From: Frateuria sp. Soil773
GTDB lineage: Bacteria; Pseudomonadota; Gammaproteobacteria; Xanthomonadales; Rhodanobacteraceae
Assembly (NCBI RefSeq): GCF_001428405.1
Contig: NZ_LMSL01000040.1
Span: forward strand, 150,122-214,121
DNA: 64,000 nucleotides
Reading direction: 5' to 3'
Position 1 is the stretch's first letter. Each line of letters starts with the position of its first letter. The notes under the pieces are model-generated. The model was given only the letters and a program-made list of their open reading frames with translations. It did not search any database and was not told the DNA's origin. Below are positions 60,319 to 64,000 of this stretch, piece by piece. Both the position numbers and the translations under genes were made by a program.

Positions 60319-60561
60319 TCAGGCGCCGGCACTGGCGCGGTGATGGGCGACCAGCGCATTGGCGTGGCCGTGGCCCATCCCATGCTCCGACTTGAGCATG
60401 GCTACCGCCTCCATGTGCTTCATGTCCTTCGCGCGGTCCAGGATAGCCAGCCAGTGGCCAATCGGTTTTCCGTGCTTCTTCTCGATCGAGGGGAAATAGG
60501 ATGCGGGACCTTTCACTTTGTCGTCGGACACGGGTGCCTCTCCGGTTCTGGCGGCCACCAT
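60319..60561 (-). CDS. DUF4287 protein
   Basis: The 80-residue product consists almost entirely of a DUF4287 domain (residues about 15-76: SYFPSIEKKHGKPIGHW, LKSEHGMGHGHANALVAHH). Family members are small proteins, often fused to DUF5655, of unknown function. The ATG at 60561 is chosen because the longer open frame upstream is arginine-rich and unrelated. It converges on the HxlR gene and is divergent from the following small gene. Confidence 0.8.
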   Translation of the reverse strand: MVAARTGEAPVSDDKVKGPASYFPSIEKKHGKPIGHWLAILDRAKDMKHMEAVAMLKSEHGMGHGHANALVAHHRASAGA

Positions 60562-60779
60562 GGCCGGCACTCTGTCGAAAGACGAACCGGCGGTGCGGAT
60601 TTCGACATGGGATCGGGCGTATCGTAGCCATGCACCCGCCGCGGCGGCCAGTGGCAACGCAGGCAAGCGTGCGCCCCGCCGCCGCGGCCCGATCCAGACG
60701 GACGTACAACCCATGGAACCTTCACGTCCGGCGACGATAGGATCGGCCGCGGATGTCTCCGGCACGACGGAAGGTTGGG

Positions 60780-61073
60780 ATGCTCAGGCGTTTCTCCGCC
60801 AACCACACGCACCTCTATCCCGGGGCGTTCCTGCGCGCTCTCGATGCCCTCGGCGGAGCGATGCCGTCCCGCGGCGACGGGATGCTGGTGGAGTTCAGCG
60901 ACGGCGTGGTCGCCACGGGCCGCTTGCAGGAGGCGGACGGCGACGCGGTCGTGCTGCGGATGCCGGGCTATCGCACCCGGCGCGGAACCGACGTTGCGCC
61001 GAAGGCATGGCGCCTCGTTCCCGCGGACGAACCGGGACAGATGAAGGTGCAGGGGCGGCTGCCTGCGGCGTGA
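60780..61073 (+). CDS. Small hypothetical protein
   Basis: The 97-residue protein starts at ATG 60780 with GGAAGG eight bases upstream; an ATG at 60753 in the same frame has no such site. It has no signal peptide or transmembrane helix. The middle (GMLVEFSDGVVATGRLQEADGDAVVLRMPGYRT) looks like a small beta-rich, Sm-like or SH3-like barrel. I do not recognise the family. Confidence 0.55.
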   Translation: MLRRFSANHTHLYPGAFLRALDALGGAMPSRGDGMLVEFSDGVVATGRLQEADGDAVVLRMPGYRTRRGTDVAPKAWRLVPADEPGQMKVQGRLPAA

Positions 61074-61251
61074 AGGCCGCTGCGGTGCAGCGGGAAAGGG
61101 TCGGGTTCGGAGCCACGGGGGTCGATGGCGGTACTGGCCCCTCCCCTTGCGCACGGCCTTCCGCCACGATGGCAAGCCGCTGCGAGCCGCATTGCGTGTC
61201 ATGCCGCCGAACACCCGATGCCGGCGATGCGCCGGCACCGGGCATGCCCGG

Positions 61252-61737
61252 TCATGCGACCTTGGGGGCATCGATCTGGCGCGCGACCCGCGGTGCGTCC
61301 TGCGACCCGTCATCGCGGATCTCGATGCGCCGCGGTTTCAGCGACTCGGGAATCTCTCGCTGCAGATCGATGGTCAGGAGTCCGTTCGCCAGCGAAGCGT
61401 GCGCCACCTTTACGTGGTCGGCCAGCTCGAAGCGGCGTTCGAACTCGCGCTCCGCGATGCCCTTGTGCAGGTACGTGCCTTCCTGCGAGTCGCCCTTCCT
61501 GGCTCCCGCGACCACCAGCAGGTTGGGCCGGTCGGTCAAGGTCAGCTCGTCGCGGTCGAAGCCGGCGACCGCCATGACGATGCGGTAGGTATCCTCGCCT
61601 TGCTTGACGATGTCGTACGGCGGCCAGTTGTCGAAAGGCTGCACCCTCGCTGCGGAGTCGAGCACGTCGAACACGCGGTCGAAGCCGATACCGGTACGGA
61701 ACAGGGGAGAGAAATCGAGTGTGGTCCTCATAGCCAT
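61252..61737 (-). CDS. Hsp20/IbpA-type small heat-shock protein
   Basis: The 161-residue protein has an alpha-crystallin domain (about residues 38-135) with YDIVKQGEDTYRIVMAVAGF at its start and the conserved A-x-L-A-N-G-L-L-T-I-D-L end. The C-terminal I-E-I motif (RRIEI) used for oligomer contacts is present. It binds unfolding proteins without ATP and passes them to DnaK or ClpB. The N-terminus (TTLDFSPLFRTGIGFDRVFD) is typical of IbpA. The 5' region contains TTGCT before the ribosome-binding site and might form a ROSE-type thermosensor. Confidence 0.92.
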   Translation of the reverse strand: MAMRTTLDFSPLFRTGIGFDRVFDVLDSAARVQPFDNWPPYDIVKQGEDTYRIVMAVAGFDRDELTLTDRPNLLVVAGARKGDSQEGTYLHKGIAEREFERRFELADHVKVAHASLANGLLTIDLQREIPESLKPRRIEIRDDGSQDAPRVARQIDAPKVA

Positions 61738-61975
61738 ATCCTCAGAAGTTCAAGCAACATGGGCATGAAGAAGCATCGGAACCGACGCTCTCACGGCGGA
61801 CCCCGAAGGCATCCGCAAGCGCCAGTTAGGATCGGGGAAAACCGATTTCAAGGGCCGCCGGACGGCGTTCAGCTTCGATTTGGGATCACGAAGCCGGGCG
61901 GCGTCGCCTGCCCACCCCGCCGCTTGGCGGAGCGACTTCCGCGGCAGGAAGCGCGTCTCCGCAGCGGCGGACGGC

Positions 61976-62413
61976 CTACAGATAGAACATGGTCTTGGCC
62001 AGGAACACGATGCCCGCCATCAGCGCCAGCACGATGCGATGGGTATGGCGGAAACGGCACACGTCCATGCGGCCGCGCCGCGAGGCCCACATCGCATTGA
62101 CGAACACGCCGAGCACCCCGAACGCCAGCGCCACCTTCGCCAGCAGCAGGTAGCCGAAGCGCGAGCCTAGGCAGCTCGTGCCGCCGCAGCGGACCGCGAA
62201 CAGCATGCCGCCGCTGACGAACAGCAACAGCACCACCACCGGCATGAAGCGGCGCACCCTCGCCATCACCGCCTGCTCCAGCCGCTGCATGGCGGTCGCG
62301 CCGAGCGGCTTGTGCAGGGCTTCGAGCACGAGTACCTCGAACGCCACCGCGCCGACGAACACGATGGCGCAGGCCAGGTGCACAAGCACAATCCACGGAT
62401 ACCAGGCAGCCAT
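61976..62413 (-). CDS. CopD-like four-helix membrane protein
   Basis: The product (145 residues) has four hydrophobic helices (about residues 5-30, 56-73, 86-107 and 124-142), with H12 in helix 1 and a short H-T-H-R motif before helix 4. Small CopD-type or cytochrome-b-like membrane proteins of this layout may bind copper or heme; this is inference. The start at 62413 has GAGG suitably spaced. It is divergent from the nitric oxide reductase gene, and FNR/DNR-like boxes lie between them, so both may be induced under low oxygen or by nitric oxide. Confidence 0.65.
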   Translation of the reverse strand: MAAWYPWIVLVHLACAIVFVGAVAFEVLVLEALHKPLGATAMQRLEQAVMARVRRFMPVVVLLLFVSGGMLFAVRCGGTSCLGSRFGYLLLAKVALAFGVLGVFVNAMWASRRGRMDVCRFRHTHRIVLALMAGIVFLAKTMFYL

Positions 62414-62469
62414 CGCAGACCTCGACGCAGGGTGACGATGCAGCTTCCGTCGTCGCCGGCCGCCGGGCC

Positions 62470-62483
62470 ATGACCTGCATCAA
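62470..62483. promoter_or_regulatory. FNR/DNR-like box near the CopD-like gene
   Basis: ATGAC-CTGC-ATCAA matches the FNR/DNR consensus TTGAT-N4-ATCAA at 8 of 10 positions. It lies 57 bases upstream of the CopD-like start and shares the CTGC spacer with the box near the nor gene. Confidence 0.45.
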
Positions 62484-62545
62484 GCACGGCGCCGGGGCGC
62501 ACCCGCGCCCATGCCCGCGCAAGCCCGGCCGCGCGCCTGCGCGCA

Positions 62546-62579
62546 CTGCGTGCGGCGATGCGCGGACGGCCGCACGCAG
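62546..62579. other. Perfect 11-bp inverted repeat between divergent genes
   Basis: CTGCGTGCGGC (62546-62556) and GCCGCACGCAG (62569-62579) are perfect inverted repeats with a 12-base loop. Being between two divergent starts it is unlikely to be a terminator for either; it may be an operator or a 5'-leader structure. Confidence 0.5.
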
Positions 62580-62619
62580 CGCCTGCGACAACGCGTACGC
62601 CCGGCCAGCCGGCGCCGGC

Positions 62620-62633
62620 TTGATCTGCATCAG
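62620..62633. promoter_or_regulatory. FNR/DNR-like box upstream of the nitric oxide reductase
   Basis: TTGAT-CTGC-ATCAG matches TTGAT-N4-ATCAA at 9 of 10 positions and is centred about 61 bases before the ATG at 62688. Regulators of the CRP/FNR superfamily (FNR, DNR, NnrR) that use such sites commonly control nor genes. Confidence 0.6.
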
Positions 62634-62660
62634 GGCCGGCGCGCCGGCGACGCCGGAGCA

Positions 62661-62688
62661 TGCGCGCATCTTTGAGGAGATGCGCGCA
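62661..62688 (+). promoter_or_regulatory. Hairpin holding the ribosome-binding site of the nor gene
   Basis: TGCGCGCATCT (62661-62671) and AGATGCGCGCA (62678-62688) are perfect inverted repeats with the 6-base loop TTGAGG. The Shine-Dalgarno-like GAGGAGA begins in the loop and runs into the 3' arm, whose last base is the A of the start codon. In the mRNA this would partly hide the translation start. Confidence 0.6.
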
Positions 62689-64000
62689 TGAGTACCGCCC
62701 GAAAACTTTGGCTTGGACTGGCCGCCCTGCTGCTGGCCTCGTTCGCCGTGCTGCTGTGGGTCGGCAAGGAGGTGCACCAGCAGGCGCCGCCGCTGCCGTC
62801 GGCCGTGGTCACCAGCGACGGCCATACGCTGTATACCCATGCCGACATGGAGCGCGGGCGCGAGGTCTGGCAGAGCATCGGCGGCCAGCAGCTTGGCTCG
62901 ATCTGGGGCCATGGCGCGCTGGTCGCGCCGGACTGGAGCGCGGACTGGCTGCACCGCGAGGCCACCGCCATGCTCGAGCTGCTGGCCCGCGACGAAGGCG
63001 CCGCCTCGTTCGATGCGCTCGATGCGGAACGCAAGGCCGCGCTCGAGGCGCGCATCCTGCCGGAGCTTCGCCGCAACACCTACGACGCGGCCAGGGACGT
63101 GATCGTGGTGTCGCCGCTGCGCGCCCAGGCGATGGCGGCCGTGGCGGCGCACTACGAGAGCCTGTTCGGCAACGATCCGGCGACCGCCGGGCTGCGCAAG
63201 AGCTACGCCATGCGCGACAACACCATCGCCGAGATGGAACGCCGCCGCACGGTCACCGCCTTCTTCTGGTGGACCGCCTGGGCCGCCGCCGCCGAGCGTC
63301 CCGGGCGCACGATCAGCTATACGCAGAACTGGCCCTACGACCCCCTGGTGGGCAACAGGCCCACGCCGACCAGCTTCATGTGGTCGATCTTCAGCGTGCT
63401 GTTCATGATCTGCGGCATCGGCCTGCTGGCCTGGTACCACGCGGTGCAGGGCCACCGGGAGGCGCCGGCGGCGCCGCCGGCGCGCGATCCGCTGGCGGAC
63501 CTTAAGCCGACGCCGTCGATGAAGGCCACCGCCAAGTATTTCTGGACGGTCCTGGCGCTGTTCCTGGTGCAGATCCTGCTCGGCGCCACCACCGCGCACT
63601 ACCAGGTGGAGGGCCAGCAGGCCTACGGCATCGCCCTGGCCAACTACCTGCCCTACAGCCTCACCCGCACCTGGCACACCGAACTGGCGGTGCTGTGGAT
63701 CGCCACCGCCTGGCTCGCCACCGGCCTCTACATGGCGCCGGCGATCTCCGGCCACGAGCCGAGGTTCCAGCGGCTCGGGGTGAACTTCCTGTGGGTCTGC
63801 CTGCTGGTCATCGTGGTGGGTTCGTTCGCCGGCCAGTGGTTCGCCGTGATGGACAAGATGGGCCTGAAGTACAACTTCTGGTTCGGCCACCAGGGCTGGG
63901 AATACACCGACCTCGGCCGCTTCTGGCAACTGTTCCTGTTCGTCGGCCTGATGCTCTGGCTGTTCCTGGTCGGCCGCGCGCTGTGGCCGGCGATCAGGCG
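62688..64000 (+). CDS. norB: Quinol-dependent nitric oxide reductase (qNOR), 5' part
   Basis: The 437 visible codons match the single-subunit quinol-type nitric oxide reductase (often called NorB or NorZ, about 760 residues), which reduces NO to N2O in the inner membrane using quinol. An N-terminal helix is followed by a periplasmic cytochrome-c-like domain without a CxxCH heme site (GREVWQSIGGQQLGSIWGHG). Next come the linker (ISYTQNWPYDPLVGNRPT) and the first helices of the heme-copper-oxidase-type core (LTRTWHTELAVLWIATAWLA), whose His probably binds the low-spin heme. The gene runs past the window end. ATG 62688 follows GAGGAGA. The FNR/DNR-like box and hairpin upstream suggest NO- or oxygen-dependent control. 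Confidence 0.93.
   Translation, partial: MSTARKLWLGLAALLLASFAVLLWVGKEVHQQAPPLPSAVVTSDGHTLYTHADMERGREVWQSIGGQQLGSIWGHGALVAPDWSADWLHREATAMLELLARDEGAASFDALDAERKAALEARILPELRRNTYDAARDVIVVSPLRAQAMAAVAAHYESLFGNDPATAGLRKSYAMRDNTIAEMERRRTVTAFFWWTAWAAAAERPGRTISYTQNWPYDPLVGNRPTPTSFMWSIFSVLFMICGIGLLAWYHAVQGHREAPAAPPARDPLADLKPTPSMKATAKYFWTVLALFLVQILLGATTAHYQVEGQQAYGIALANYLPYSLTRTWHTELAVLWIATAWLATGLYMAPAISGHEPRFQRLGVNFLWVCLLVIVVGSFAGQWFAVMDKMGLKYNFWFGHQGWEYTDLGRFWQLFLFVGLMLWLFLVGRALWPAIR

Noticed and set aside
61840-61860. Sigma-32 heat-shock promoter for hsp20
   Set aside because: CTTGAAA and a CCCCGAT box occur on the minus strand, but only 8 bases apart, too close for the usual spacing.
62470-62691. 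A 73-codon gene between the CopD-like gene and nor
   Set aside because: Its ATG lies inside the FNR-like box, it lacks a ribosome-binding site, and the translation is Arg/Ala/Pro-rich without similarity.
61869-63929. Minus-strand open frame of 686 codons across the nitric oxide reductase gene
   Set aside because: It is antisense to a clearly recognised nor coding region and has no domain.

Overview
The window is GC-rich (roughly two thirds G+C outside its left edge) bacterial chromosome. It is Gram-negative: it encodes a TolC-family outer-membrane factor, periplasmic adaptor proteins and a BamE-like lipoprotein. Gene content and style (quinol-dependent nitric oxide reductase, HxlR/MFS pair, LEPR-XLL giant protein) would fit a gammaproteobacterium of the Rhodanobacteraceae/Xanthomonadales type, but no rRNA or marker gene is present, so that placement is inference.

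Region by region: (1) 1-4361 is the right part of a Tn7-like transposition module (end of a TnsA-like gene, then tnsB, tnsC and tniQ in overlapping or abutting order) with visibly lower GC than the rest. It is followed by a 31-bp palindromic tandem array (4445-4560) that may belong to the element's end. (2) 4745-43632 holds a small secreted HlyD-type periplasmic adaptor and then a single uninterrupted gene of 12,602 codons (5775-43583). Its product starts with a LEPR-XLL motif (residues 37-46) and is built from about thirty pre-peptidase-like beta units, 17 CARDB repeats, two beta-propellers, putative-Ig repeats, a dockerin-like calcium module, BIG2 domains, a hydrolase-like segment and 13 copies of a 93-residue VCBS/cadherin-like repeat. 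A strong hairpin follows its stop. (3) 43711-47390 contains a frameshifted RCC1-repeat pseudogene and three minus-strand genes (unknown membrane protein, GT9 glycosyltransferase, BamE-like lipoprotein). (4) 47640-55094 is a tight plus-strand operon: TolC-family protein, a GAF-GAF-TM-HlyD protein, a PqqD-like/M50 protease/HlyD fusion, and a 662-codon SecA-like ATPase missing most of the C-terminal scaffold of housekeeping SecA. (5) 55156-64000 is ordinary accessory and housekeeping DNA: tadA, a TetR-controlled FAD amine/phytoene desaturase-like oxidoreductase, an MFS/HxlR divergent pair, DUF4287, a small hypothetical, Hsp20, a CopD-like membrane protein, and the first 437 codons of a quinol-type nitric oxide reductase.

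The most interesting reading is that regions 2 and 4 are one system. A megadalton LEPR-XLL surface protein without a classical signal peptide, without RTX repeats, a type I secretion C-terminus or an autotransporter barrel sits next to an outer-membrane channel, three different adaptor proteins and a membrane-embedded zinc protease. The only energy-providing component visible in the locus is a dedicated SecA-like motor; there is no ABC transporter or RND pump. This is proposed as a candidate dedicated export (and possibly processing) machine; the linkage is inferred from position and domain content, not shown.
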